Source: Curtobacterium pusillum (GTDB lineage: Bacteria; Actinomycetota; Actinomycetes; Actinomycetales; Microbacteriaceae). Taken from it: a stretch of DNA of 64,000 nucleotides. Within the stretch, counting starts at the first letter, position 1. The number at the start of each line of letters is the position of its first letter. Shown one piece after another: positions 49,608 through 57,987 of the stretch. The notes beneath the pieces are model-generated. The model saw only the letters and a list, made by a program, of their open reading frames with translations. It searched no databases and was not told the DNA's origin. The stretch spans positions 31,956 to 95,955 of the forward strand of contig NZ_VEIY01000010.1 in NCBI RefSeq assembly GCF_007680845.1. The letters run 5' to 3'. The translations under genes were made by a program, and so were the position numbers.

Positions 49608-50636
49608 ATGGAACAGCGACGCATGGGGCGGACGGGTGCTCCCGTCAGCGCGCTGACCCTCGGGACCCGGGCACTCACGGCCGTGGCGGAGCGGGACGCC
49701 GACGATGCCGTGCGGCTCGTCCACGAGGCGCTCGGACGCGGTGTCACCGCGGTGGACGTCTCCGACGCCGACGGCGCCGGGCTCGCCGAGAGCGTCCTCG
49801 GGGCGGCGCTCGGGGACCGGCGGGACGACGTGTTCGTCGCGGTGCGGTTCGGCGACCCGGTCGACCGGGACCCGGCGCACCACGGCAACGGCCGGCGGTG
49901 GATGTTCCGCGCCGTCGAGCGGAGCCTGGAGCGGCTCGGCACGGACGTCATCGACCTGTACCAGCCCGCGCACCCGGACCCGGCGACGTCCCTCGACGAG
50001 ACGCTCGACGCCCTGGCCGACCTCGTCACGCAGGGGAAGATCCGTGCGTTCGGGATCCCGGGCTTCCCGTCCGAGGAGATCGTCGAGGCGCAGTGGCTGC
50101 GTTCGGGCGGCAAGAGCGCGACGGCGACGCACGCGCCGTACTCGATCCTCACCAGGACGGCCGAGCGGAGCACCTTCCCGGTCGCTCGCCGGTTCGGCCT
50201 CGGCGTCCTCGCGGCGGCGCCGCTCGCGGGCGGTTGGCTCGCGGGCGCGTACCGCGACGGCACCGTCCAACCCCGGTCGCCGCGGGTCGTGGAGCAGCCG
50301 CACGCGTACGACATCGGTGCGCCCGCGAACCGTCGGAAGCTCGAGGTCGCCGACCGGCTCGGCCGGCTCGCCGACGACGCCGGGCTGACGCTCCTCGAGC
50401 TGGCGGTCGGCTTCGCCCTGACGCACCCGGACGTGTCCTCGGTGGTGGTCGGCCCGCGGACCCTCTCGCACGTGGACGCGTACGCGCAGGCGGCCGAGGT
50501 CGCGCTCGACGACGAGGTGCTCGACGCGATCGACGCGATCGTGCCGCCGGGGACGCACGTGCTCGAGCGGGACACCGGGGTAGCACTGCCCGGCCTCACG
50601 CCGGAGCGGCTGCGCGGCCGGGTGCTCGCGCACTGA
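49608..50636 (+). CDS. Aldo/keto-reductase-fold protein with degenerate catalytic tetrad
   Basis: A 342-residue AKR-like TIM barrel. Against the usual pattern DTADVYG / TK / YQLHRPDP, the tetrad Asp is kept (D50), but Tyr is D55 (VDVSDADGAG), Lys is R80 (FVAVRFG) and His is A121 with H122 one place later (LYQPAHPDP). The NADP-binding end (VVGPRTLSHV, residues ~285) is intact. It may bind cofactor without normal reduction, like some sensor or channel-beta AKR relatives; that is inference. Followed after 69 nt by soxR. Confidence 0.85.
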   Translation: MEQRRMGRTGAPVSALTLGTRALTAVAERDADDAVRLVHEALGRGVTAVDVSDADGAGLAESVLGAALGDRRDDVFVAVRFGDPVDRDPAHHGNGRRWMFRAVERSLERLGTDVIDLYQPAHPDPATSLDETLDALADLVTQGKIRAFGIPGFPSEEIVEAQWLRSGGKSATATHAPYSILTRTAERSTFPVARRFGLGVLAAAPLAGGWLAGAYRDGTVQPRSPRVVEQPHAYDIGAPANRRKLEVADRLGRLADDAGLTLLELAVGFALTHPDVSSVVVGPRTLSHVDAYAQAAEVALDDEVLDAIDAIVPPGTHVLERDTGVALPGLTPERLRGRVLAH

Positions 50637-50692
50637 CGGACGAGCAGCGCCCCGACACGAGCAGGATCGTCGCCGCCGTCTGACCGCGGCCG

Positions 50693-50698
50693 TAGGAT
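50693..50698 (+). promoter_or_regulatory. -10-like hexamer TAGGAT ahead of soxR
   Basis: Ends 7 nt before the soxR ATG. Confidence 0.5.
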
Positions 50699-50705
50699 CT
50701 CGACC

Positions 50706-51194
50706 ATGGTCGAGATCAGCCGCCCGAGCCCGACCGACCTCCTCACGATCGGCGAGGTCGTCGCGCGGACCGGCGTGGCGGCGTCCGCCCTGCACTTCTA
50801 CGAGCGCAAGGGCCTGATCCACCCCGAACGGACCGCGGGCGGCACGCGGCTGTACCCACGGCACGTCGAGCGGCGGATCGCCATCATCCAGGTCGCCAAG
50901 CGGCTCGGCATCCCCCTCAGCGAGGTCGCGGAGCAGTTCGAGACCCTGCCGACCGACCGGATGCCGTCGCTGCGGGACTGGAACCGGCTGAACGAGCGGT
51001 GGCGCGCGCGGCTCCGTGCGCGGCAGCTGGAGCTCGAGCGCCTGCAGGAGGAGATGACGCAGTGCATCGGCTGCGGCTGCGTCTCGCTGAACGCGTGCCT
51101 GGTGATGAACCCGGGCGACCAGTTGGGCGCCGAGGGGCACGGGGCCCGACGGTTGCTCCCGATCGCGGACGAGGCGCCCGACCCGACCAGCTGA
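50706..51194 (+). CDS. soxR: Redox-sensing MerR-family activator SoxR
   Basis: A 162-residue MerR protein. DNA-binding LTIGEVVARTGVAASALHFYE at 13-33 (shortened: GVAASALHFYERKGLI), dimerisation helix to ~118, and a [2Fe-2S] cluster motif C120-x2-C123-x-C125-x5-C131. This is diagnostic of SoxR, which is activated by redox-cycling compounds. No separate soxS; in actinobacteria SoxR acts directly on a few oxidoreductase and efflux genes. Targets here are not proven. Leaderless by appearance. Confidence 0.95.
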   Translation: MVEISRPSPTDLLTIGEVVARTGVAASALHFYERKGLIHPERTAGGTRLYPRHVERRIAIIQVAKRLGIPLSEVAEQFETLPTDRMPSLRDWNRLNERWRARLRARQLELERLQEEMTQCIGCGCVSLNACLVMNPGDQLGAEGHGARRLLPIADEAPDPTS

Positions 51195-51200
51195 CGGCCT

Positions 51201-51232
51201 GGAGGCGCGGTGCGGCCCCGACCCGCGCCTCC
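51201..51232. repeat. Family-A palindromic element, copy 5 (partly decayed)
   Basis: 9-bp outer arms GGAGGCGCG (51201-51209) and CGCGCCTCC (51224-51232); the inner GTGCC/GGCAC part is lost (loop GTGCGGCCCCGACC). Lies between the convergent soxR and MarR genes. Confidence 0.8.
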
Positions 51233-51257
51233 CGTCCGATGACCGGTCGCGTGACGG

Positions 51258-51716
51258 TCAGCGCGTCGCGTCGCGCAGGGCGTCGTCGACGCGCGTCAGC
51301 GTGGCGAACGTCGTCGTGACGTCGGTGTCGGCGATGCGGCCGGCCCCGTTCCCGAGCGCCTGCCGCAGCATCCCGGCCCAGTGCGCGTGGAGCCGTTCGA
51401 TGCTCTGCTCGGCGAGCTCGGTCGGGTGGAGGTGCACGGTCCTGGCGTCCTCCGGATCCGGCCGACGTTCGACCATCCCCTTCGCCACGAGGGACCGCAG
51501 GGCGACGCTGAGGTTGCTCCGCTTGAGCGCGGTCGCCTCGGCCACCGCACTCGGGGTCTGGCCCGGGTTCCGGTCGACCCAGCGCATGACGAGCGCCTCG
51601 GTGCCGGTGAGCGGCACGATGTCGAGCGTCCCGGCGCCGTTCGGGTCGATCTCGCGGGAGATGCGGAGCACCACGTCGGCGAGCTCGGCGAGGAGGTCGT
51701 CGGACACCGGGGACAT
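51258..51716 (-). CDS. MarR-family regulator
   Basis: A 152-residue winged helix (VAEATALKRSNLSVALRSLVAKGMVERRPDPEDART, shortened: LKRSNLSVALRSLVAKG; wing RRPDPEDARTVHLH). TACAGT ends 6 nt before the ATG. Divergent from a Bcr/CflA drug pump whose promoter contains TTATGA-TT-TCATAA, the probable binding site. Confidence 0.92.
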   Translation of the reverse strand: MSPVSDDLLAELADVVLRISREIDPNGAGTLDIVPLTGTEALVMRWVDRNPGQTPSAVAEATALKRSNLSVALRSLVAKGMVERRPDPEDARTVHLHPTELAEQSIERLHAHWAGMLRQALGNGAGRIADTDVTTTFATLTRVDDALRDATR

Positions 51717-51722
51717 GGCAGC

Positions 51723-51728
51723 ACTGTA
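51723..51728 (-). promoter_or_regulatory. -10-like hexamer TACAGT ahead of the MarR gene
   Basis: Ends 6 nt before the ATG at 51716 on the minus strand. Confidence 0.5.
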
Positions 51729-51746
51729 GCGCGGTCGAACAATGAG

Positions 51747-51760
51747 TTATGATTTCATAA
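51747..51760. promoter_or_regulatory. Palindrome TTATGA-TT-TCATAA, candidate MarR operator over the pump promoter
   Basis: Perfect 6-bp arms in the 46-nt divergent gap; the plus-strand -10-like TATGAT (51748-51753) is inside it, 9 nt before the pump ATG. Strikingly AT-rich for this genome. Confidence 0.7.
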
Positions 51761-51762
51761 TC

Positions 51763-53094
51763 ATGACGACCGACACCGGGACCATCCGCGCACACACCGC
51801 GGCCGCACCGACCACGAACCAGGGCATCAGCACCGCGCTGCTGCTCGTCCTCGGCCTCCTCAGCGCCGTCGCACCGTTCGCGACCGACCTCTACCTGCCG
51901 GCCTTCCCGCAGATGACCACCGAGCTGCAGGCCTCGGCGACCACCGTGCAGCTCACCCTGACCGCCTTCCTGGTCGGGGTGACGGCGGGCCAGCTGGTGT
52001 TCGGACCGCTCTCGGACCGCTTCGGCCGCGTGCCGCCGCTGCTCGCGGGTGCGGCACTCTGCGTGCTCGCGAGCGCAGCGGCCGTCCTCGCGCCGAACGT
52101 CGGCGTGCTGGTGGTCGCGCGGCTGCTGCAGGGCCTCGGCGGCGCGGCCGGCATGGTGATCGGACGCGCGGTGATCTCCGACCTCGCGACCGGGAAGGCG
52201 GCGGCGCGGGCGTTCTCGCTCATGATGATCGTCGGCGGGGTCGCCCCGGTCGTCGCCCCGCTGCTCGGCGGACTGCTGACCGGACCGATCGGCTGGCGCG
52301 GGCTGCTCGCGATCGTCCTCGGGCTGTCGGTGCTCATGCTCGTCGCCGTGGTCGTCGTCGTCCGCGAGACCCACCTCCGCGCACGCCGCGACGCCCTGCG
52401 CGCCGAACGCCGGGCAGCCGGGACGACCGGCTCGCCGCTGCGTGCGCTCCGCTCCCGGACCTTCGTCGGGTACACCGCCGTGTTCGGCTTCGCGTTCGCG
52501 GTGATGATGGCGTACATCTCGGCGTCGCCGTTCCTGTACCAGGGCATGCTCGGCCTCGGCACCGTCGGCTACGGCCTGGCCTTCGGGCTGAACGCCCTGG
52601 CGCTGATGGGCGTGAGCATCCTGTCCGCGAAGCTCACCGTGACCCGGTCGGTGACCGGTGTGCTCACGGCGGGGATCGTCCTCGTGCTCGCCTCGACAGT
52701 GGCCTTCGCGCTGCTCGTGGCGACGGGGGCGCCGGTGTTCTGGCTCGCCGTGCCGCTGTTCACCGCCGTGGGATCCCTCGGCCTGGTGCTCGGGAACGCG
52801 ACGGCGATGGCGCTCGGTGCGGTGCCGGCCGCGGCGGGCAGTGCCTCGGCCGTGCTCGGTGCGCTGCAGTTCGGGCTCGCCGCGCTCGTGTCACCGCTCG
52901 TGAGCATCGGTGGCGAGGGGACGGCGGTGCCGCTCGCGGTCGTCATGCTCGCGGCCGCGGTGGTCGCGGTGGTCGCGCTCGTCCTGGCGCGTGGGCGGAC
53001 GGCTACCGGGGGCGGGGCAGGTCGCGGGGCAGGTCGCGGGACCGGTCGCGGGGCTGCTGCTCGCGAGGCCGCAGGAACGGGACCTTCGGCATGA
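51763..53094 (+). CDS. Bcr/CflA-family drug-resistance MFS transporter
   Basis: A 443-residue, 12-helix pump: FATDLYLPAFPQM at ~38-50 and motif A GPLSDRFGR at ~81-89 fit the Bcr/CflA group (bicyclomycin/chloramphenicol-type efflux). No ribosome site; the promoter is so close that the mRNA is nearly leaderless. The C-terminal tail is a Gly/Arg repeat (GGGAGRGAGRGTGRG) encoded by tandem GGTCGCGGG units and overlaps the 3' end of the PAP2 gene by 92 nt. Confidence 0.93.
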   Translation: MTTDTGTIRAHTAAAPTTNQGISTALLLVLGLLSAVAPFATDLYLPAFPQMTTELQASATTVQLTLTAFLVGVTAGQLVFGPLSDRFGRVPPLLAGAALCVLASAAAVLAPNVGVLVVARLLQGLGGAAGMVIGRAVISDLATGKAAARAFSLMMIVGGVAPVVAPLLGGLLTGPIGWRGLLAIVLGLSVLMLVAVVVVVRETHLRARRDALRAERRAAGTTGSPLRALRSRTFVGYTAVFGFAFAVMMAYISASPFLYQGMLGLGTVGYGLAFGLNALALMGVSILSAKLTVTRSVTGVLTAGIVLVLASTVAFALLVATGAPVFWLAVPLFTAVGSLGLVLGNATAMALGAVPAAAGSASAVLGALQFGLAALVSPLVSIGGEGTAVPLAVVMLAAAVVAVVALVLARGRTATGGGAGRGAGRGTGRGAAAREAAGTGPSA

Positions 53095-53755
53095 GCCAGT
53101 CGACCCACACCACCCGGACGCCCGGTGCCACGGCGAGCGACCACAGGATCGAGGCCGCCGCGTCGGTCGGGTAGTGCACGGCGTCGATCGACACGGCGAA
53201 GAACACGACGACGATCGCCACGACCCCGAGCGTCAGCACGAGCCGGTGCCACCGGGTGTCCCGGAGGAGCCAGACGAGCGCGATCACGAACGCCGTGATG
53301 TAGACGGTGTGCCCGCTCGGGTACCCCGGGTCCGGCTGCACCGGGAACGGGTGCGGCAGCACGCTGACGTCGGGGCGGGCGCGGTGCACGATCTCCTTCA
53401 CCACGGCCGAGGGCACCCAGGTGATCGCGATCGTGCCGCCGAACGCCAACGCCGGTCGGAGGTCTCGTGCCCGCCACCAGATCACGGCGACGACCACGAC
53501 GGTGATGCCGATCGCCGGTCCGGGGCTGATGACGTGGTAGACCGCGGTGGTGAACGCCCCGAGCGCACCGGTGTGCAGCTGGTTGAGCGCCTTCGACAGC
53601 CCGAGGTCGACGGTGCCGAGCGTGAACCCGACGATCGTGAGGACGATCACGGCGGCCACCGCGATCGCCACCGAGGCGAGCGGGTACGGGCTCCGGTCGA
53701 GGATCCCGTCGACGCCGGAGGACCGTCGGCGGGGGCGGAGCGCTGCGTCGGACAT
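53003..53755 (-). CDS. PAP2-family membrane phosphatase with altered third motif
   Basis: A 250-residue polytopic protein. Motif 1 K120-x6-R127-P128 (KEIVHRARP) and motif 2 PSGH at 146-149 are normal. In motif 3 (SR-x5-H-x3-D) H194 and D198 are kept (AVHYPTD), but the Ser-Arg positions are A187-V188. The family dephosphorylates lipid or undecaprenyl phosphates at the outer membrane face. GACGAT ends 6 nt before the ATG. The tail overlaps the MFS gene on the other strand. Confidence 0.9.
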   Translation of the reverse strand: MSDAALRPRRRSSGVDGILDRSPYPLASVAIAVAAVIVLTIVGFTLGTVDLGLSKALNQLHTGALGAFTTAVYHVISPGPAIGITVVVVAVIWWRARDLRPALAFGGTIAITWVPSAVVKEIVHRARPDVSVLPHPFPVQPDPGYPSGHTVYITAFVIALVWLLRDTRWHRLVLTLGVVAIVVVFFAVSIDAVHYPTDAAASILWSLAVAPGVRVVWVDWLMPKVPFLRPREQQPRDRSRDLPRDLPRPR

Positions 53756-53866
53756 CCGACCATCGTCGCAGGTGCCCGCGCCCCGCTGCCCCGGAGTTCC
53801 ACCGCCGTCGATCAGAGGACGTTCAGCGAACGGCAGGGACCGGGCGTCAGGACTAGAAGTGGATGC

Positions 53867-55591
53867 ATGACAACCGTTGCCGAGAACATCGTCGCTGCCC
53901 TCCGCGAGAACCACGTCCAGCGGGTTTACGGCCTGCCGGGTGACTCCCTCAACGGGTTCACCGACGCGCTCCGGAAGGACGGGACGATCCGTTGGGAGCA
54001 CGTCCGCCACGAGGAGGCCGCCGCGTTCGCCGCCTCCGCCGAGGCCGAGCTGACCGGGGAACTCGCCGTCTGCGCCGGCAGCTGCGGGCCCGGCAACCTG
54101 CACCTCATCAACGGTCTCTACGACGCCAACCGCTCCCGCGTGCCCGTCCTCGCCATCGCCGCGCACATCCCCACCGCCGAGATCGGCTCCGGCTACTTCC
54201 AGGAGACCCACCCGCAGGAGCTCTTCCGCGAGTGCTCGGTCTACGTCGAGTACGTGGCCGACCCGAGCCAGATGCCGCGCCTGCTCGAGATCGCGATGCG
54301 CGAGGCGATCGAGAAGCGCGGGGTCGCGGTGCTCGTCATCCCCGGCGACGTGCTGCTCGCCGATGCAGTCGCCCCCCGTGTCACCCGCATCGAGCGCACG
54401 GCGCCGCGGATCATCCCGTCCGAGGCCGAGCTGCAGCGGACCGCCGAGCTCCTCAACGGCGCCGACAGGGTCACGATCCTCGCGGGAGCCGGCGTCGCCG
54501 GGGCCCACGACGAGGTCGTCGCGCTCGCCGAGCGGCTGCAGGCCCCGATCGTGCACGCCCTCCGCGGCAAGGAGCACATCGAGTGGGACAACCCGTACGA
54601 CGTCGGCATGACCGGGCTCCTCGGCTTCGCGTCCGGCTACCGGGCGATGGAGGACGCCGACGTGGTCCTCATGCTCGGCACCGACTTCCCGTACCAGCAG
54701 TTCTTCCCCGCGAAGGCGAAGCACGTGCAGGTCGACGTCCGCGGCTCGCAGCTCGGCCGGCGACACCCCGTGGACATCGGACTCGTCGGCACGGTCAAGG
54801 ACACCGCCCTCGCGCTCATCCCGCTCCTGACCGGATCGCACCCGACGAAGCACCTCGAGGACGCCCGGAAGCACTACGCCAAGACCCGGGCGAAGCTCGA
54901 CGACCTCGCCGTTCCCGCCGGCGGGCGCAAGCCGCTCCACCCGCAGTACGTCACCCGCGTGCTCGACCGGCTCGCCGACCAGGACGCCGTGTTCATCCCG
55001 GACGTCGGCTCCCCCGTGGTCTGGGCCTCCCGCTACCTCACGATGAACGGGGACCGGCGGCTGATCGGGTCGTTCGTGCACGGGACGATGGCGAACGCGG
55101 TGCCGCAGGCGATCGGTGCGCAGGCGGCGTTCCCGGACCGGCAGGTCATCGCGATGGCCGGCGACGGTGGGTTGACGATGCTGCTCGGCGAGCTCATCAC
55201 CATCGTGCAGAACAAGCTCCCGGTGAAGATCGTCGTGTTCGACAACTCGTCGCTGAACTTCGTCGAGCTCGAGATGAAGGCCGCGGGCTTCGTCAACTAC
55301 GGCACCGAGCTGCAGAACCCGGACTTCGCCGCGGTCGCCGAGGCGATCGGCATCGCCGGCTTCCGGGTGGACCGGTCCGACCAGCTCGAGGACGCCCTCG
55401 CCGCGGCTCTCGCGCACGACGGGCCCGCGCTCGTCTCGGTGCAGGCGAACCGCCAGGAGCTGTCGATGCCGCCCGCCGTGACCGCCGAGCAGGCGAAGGG
55501 CTTCACGCTCTACGCGATCCGCACGGTCCTGTCCGGTCGTGGCGACGAGCTGCTCGACCTCGCGTCGACCAACTTCCGCCAGTTCATCTGA
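53867..55591 (+). CDS. poxB: Pyruvate:quinone oxidoreductase (pyruvate oxidase)
   Basis: A 574-residue TPP enzyme, close to the 572 residues of E. coli PoxB. Catalytic E50 in VRHEEAAAFAA; TPP-binding GDGG at 432-435 followed by N460 (VVFDNSSLNF); FAD/central domain between. The C terminus (LLDLASTNFRQFI) matches the membrane-binding end position. Converts pyruvate to acetate and CO2, passing electrons to quinone. Single gene. Confidence 0.94.
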   Translation: MTTVAENIVAALRENHVQRVYGLPGDSLNGFTDALRKDGTIRWEHVRHEEAAAFAASAEAELTGELAVCAGSCGPGNLHLINGLYDANRSRVPVLAIAAHIPTAEIGSGYFQETHPQELFRECSVYVEYVADPSQMPRLLEIAMREAIEKRGVAVLVIPGDVLLADAVAPRVTRIERTAPRIIPSEAELQRTAELLNGADRVTILAGAGVAGAHDEVVALAERLQAPIVHALRGKEHIEWDNPYDVGMTGLLGFASGYRAMEDADVVLMLGTDFPYQQFFPAKAKHVQVDVRGSQLGRRHPVDIGLVGTVKDTALALIPLLTGSHPTKHLEDARKHYAKTRAKLDDLAVPAGGRKPLHPQYVTRVLDRLADQDAVFIPDVGSPVVWASRYLTMNGDRRLIGSFVHGTMANAVPQAIGAQAAFPDRQVIAMAGDGGLTMLLGELITIVQNKLPVKIVVFDNSSLNFVELEMKAAGFVNYGTELQNPDFAAVAEAIGIAGFRVDRSDQLEDALAAALAHDGPALVSVQANRQELSMPPAVTAEQAKGFTLYAIRTVLSGRGDELLDLASTNFRQFI

Positions 55592-55618
55592 CGGCGGGGC
55601 GGCGCGGGGTCGGCGGGC

Positions 55619-56266
55619 TCAGGACTCGGCGCCGCCCTGCTCGAGGATGTCCGGCGCGGGGTCGAGGGACGCCCGCACCACGGCGTCGAGCGCGGTGACG
55701 ATCTGCTCCAGTTCGAGCGACGGCCCGTCACCCGCGATGTCCGGCGTCGCGGGGACGTGCACGAACCCGGCACGGAACCCCTCACGGCCCGCGAAGGACA
55801 TGAGCTCGTAGAACACCTGGTTGCACGTGAACGTCCCGGCGGTGTTCGAGACGGCCGCGGGGACGCCCGCCGCCCGGACGTCGCGCACGATGCGCTTGAT
55901 CGGCAGCCCGGTGAAGGCGGCCGGGGCGCCGTTCGGGTCGATCGGTTCGTCCACCGGCTGCGCTCCGGAGTTGTCCGGGATCCGGGCGTCCATCACGTTG
56001 ATCGCGACGCGCTCCGGGGTGACCGCGGAGCGTCCGGCAGCGAGACCCGTCGCGACGACGACGGACGGGCGGTGCTTCGCGATCACCGCCGCGAGCCGCG
56101 ACCGTTCCTCGGCGAACACGACCGGGAGCTGCTCGACGACCAGCGTCGCCGGTCCGTCCCACGTCTCGACGAGCCGCCGGGCGGCGAGCCACGACGGGTT
56201 CACCGCGTCACCGCCGAAGGGCTCGAAGGCGGTCAGCAGGACGGTCGGTTCGGTCGCGGCAGCCAC
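55619..56266 (-). CDS. pcp: Pyrrolidone-carboxylate peptidase
   Basis: A 215-residue C15 peptidase, the usual length. LTAFEPFGG at 11-19, catalytic E85 (TPERVAIN), C148 (NTAGTFTCNQVFY) and H170 (FVHVPATP). It removes N-terminal pyroglutamate. GTG start, supported by TACGAT ending 6 nt upstream; no ATG is available in a sensible place. Convergent with poxB. Confidence 0.93.
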   Translation of the reverse strand: MAAATEPTVLLTAFEPFGGDAVNPSWLAARRLVETWDGPATLVVEQLPVVFAEERSRLAAVIAKHRPSVVVATGLAAGRSAVTPERVAINVMDARIPDNSGAQPVDEPIDPNGAPAAFTGLPIKRIVRDVRAAGVPAAVSNTAGTFTCNQVFYELMSFAGREGFRAGFVHVPATPDIAGDGPSLELEQIVTALDAVVRASLDPAPDILEQGGAES

Positions 56267-56272
56267 GGTTCC

Positions 56273-56278
56273 ATCGTA
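56273..56278 (-). promoter_or_regulatory. -10-like hexamer TACGAT ahead of pcp
   Basis: Ends 6 nt before the GTG at 56266 on the minus strand and thereby supports that start. Confidence 0.5.
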
Positions 56279-56290
56279 CGGAGACGACGG

Positions 56291-56328
56291 ACGGGAGGCG
56301 CGGTGCGGGCCCGCACCGCGCCTCCCGT
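56291..56328. repeat. Family-A palindromic element, copy 6
   Basis: Perfect 38-bp palindrome: ACGGGAGGCGCGGTGCGGG followed by its complement. Lies between the tandem SDR gene and pcp (both minus strand), 11 nt after the SDR stop and just upstream of the pcp promoter. Confidence 0.9.
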
Positions 56329-56339
56329 TCGTCGTATGG

Positions 56340-57023
56340 TCACCATCCGAGCGGCTGGCCGTCCTCCAGGAAGACGCCGGTCGGCCCGTCCGCACCGGCC
56401 GACGCGGCGGCCGCGACGGTCGCGGCGCTGACCTCCACCGGACGACCGTGCGGGTTCGGCACCCCGCCGAACTCCGTGGCGGTGTAGCCGGGTTCGACGG
56501 CGACGAAGTGCACCTCCGGCACGGCGCGGGCGTACTGCACCGTCAGCATCGAGACGGCCGCCTTGCTCGCTCCGTAGACGATCGCCTGGTACTGCGAGGC
56601 CGGCTTCTCCTGGTCGTGGTTCGCGGCGAACGAGCCGAGTGCACTCGAGATGTTCACCACGATCGGGGCGGAAGACCGACGGAGCAGGGGCAGCGCGGCC
56701 TCGGTGGTGCGCACCACGCTGACCGCGTTCGTGTCGAAGACCTCGAGCGCCTCCGGTCCGTTCAGCGCGACCTTCCCGATGCCGGCGTTGTTCACCAGGA
56801 CGTCGATGCCGCCCGCGGCGTCGAGCTGCGCGAACGCCGCGGTGACCGACTCGTCGTCCGTGACGTCGAGCTGGACGGCTCGGGCGCCGACCTCCGCGGC
56901 GACGGACCGGCCGGTGTCGAGGTCCCGCGCGCCGATCCAGACGGTGTGCCCGGCGGCGACGAGCTGGCGGGCGGTTTCCTTGCCGAGGCCCCGTGTGGCC
57001 CCGGTGATGAGTGTCGTTGTCAT
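56340..57023 (-). CDS. Short-chain dehydrogenase/reductase (regulator-SDR pair 1)
   Basis: A 227-residue SDR: TGATRGLG at 7-14, NNAG at 78-81, S126/S127, Y150-x3-K154 (VYGASKAAV). The EPGYTATEFGG segment follows. The substrate is unknown; such SDRs beside MmyB-type regulators are frequent in actinobacteria. GAGGCT ends 6 nt before the ATG. Divergent from the XRE regulator at 57125. Confidence 0.92.
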   Translation of the reverse strand: MTTTLITGATRGLGKETARQLVAAGHTVWIGARDLDTGRSVAAEVGARAVQLDVTDDESVTAAFAQLDAAGGIDVLVNNAGIGKVALNGPEALEVFDTNAVSVVRTTEAALPLLRRSSAPIVVNISSALGSFAANHDQEKPASQYQAIVYGASKAAVSMLTVQYARAVPEVHFVAVEPGYTATEFGGVPNPHGRPVEVSAATVAAAASAGADGPTGVFLEDGQPLGW

Positions 57024-57124
57024 GCGGCAAGCCTCGATCGGACCGGCTCGGACGGGCAGTCGTCCGGCTGTCGTAGGACTGACGGACCCAGGACACCGCA
57101 CCGCCCGAGCCGCAGACTGGAACG

Positions 57125-57970
57125 GTGGAACACACCGAGTTCGGCAGCACGCTCCGGCGCCTCCGCGACCACGTCGCGCCGGACACCGTCGGGGTCGTCG
57201 CGGGGAGCCGCCGCCGCGCCAGCGGACTCCGCCGGGAGGAGCTCGCCGCCCTCGCCGGCATCTCCGCCGACTACCTGACGCGGCTCGAACAGGGGCGGGC
57301 GACCTCGCCGTCCGCCCAGGTCGTCGAAGCGCTGGCGCGCTCACTCCGGGTCGCCGACAGCGAGCGCGCGCTGCTCTTCCGGCTCGCAGGGCACGTCGTC
57401 CCGGGCCCGGACGTCGTGCCGTCGCGGATCCCGCCGAGCGTGCAACGGCTCCTCGACCGGCTGGCGGACACCCCGGTCGCGGTGCTCGACGCCGCTGGGA
57501 CGATCCTCACCGCGAACGCCCCGTACGACGCGCTCATGGGACCGGTCGGAGCGCTCCGGGGGCACGAGCGGAACACCGCGTGGCGGCACCTGGTCGGTCC
57601 CGGCAGTCGGGCGGTGCACACCGATGACGAGCAGCGGGCGTTCGAGACGACCATCGTCGCGGCGCTCCGACTCACCGTCGCCCGCTACCCGCTCGACCGC
57701 GGGCTCCGGCAGCTCGTGCGGGACCTCCGGGCCGCCAGTCCGCGGTTCGTCGAACTGTGGGAGTCGGGCGACGGCGTCGTGCCGCGGGACCCGGGGCGGC
57801 GCAAGCTCGTCGACCACCCCGCCGTCGGCCGGATCGCGCTCGACTGCGACACGCTGCAGATCGCCACGGACGACCTGACGGTGCTGGCGTACACCGCGGA
57901 GCCGGGGTCCGAGGATGCCGAGCGGCTGGCGCTCGCGATCGTCCTCGGGACCCAGTCGCTCGTCAGCTGA
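57125..57970 (+). CDS. XRE-family regulator with MmyB-like ligand domain (pair 1)
   Basis: A 281-residue regulator: helix-turn-helix ~8-80 with RRASGLRREELAALAGISADY (shortened GLRREELAALAGIS) and YLTRLEQGR, then a ~170-residue PAS-like MmyB ligand domain (AVLDAAGTILTANAPYDALMG). Relatives bind fatty acids and control adjacent SDRs. GTG start; CAGACT ends 6 nt upstream. Confidence 0.92.
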   Translation: MEHTEFGSTLRRLRDHVAPDTVGVVAGSRRRASGLRREELAALAGISADYLTRLEQGRATSPSAQVVEALARSLRVADSERALLFRLAGHVVPGPDVVPSRIPPSVQRLLDRLADTPVAVLDAAGTILTANAPYDALMGPVGALRGHERNTAWRHLVGPGSRAVHTDDEQRAFETTIVAALRLTVARYPLDRGLRQLVRDLRAASPRFVELWESGDGVVPRDPGRRKLVDHPAVGRIALDCDTLQIATDDLTVLAYTAEPGSEDAERLALAIVLGTQSLVS

Positions 57971-57987
57971 CCCCCGTCACCGTCGGG

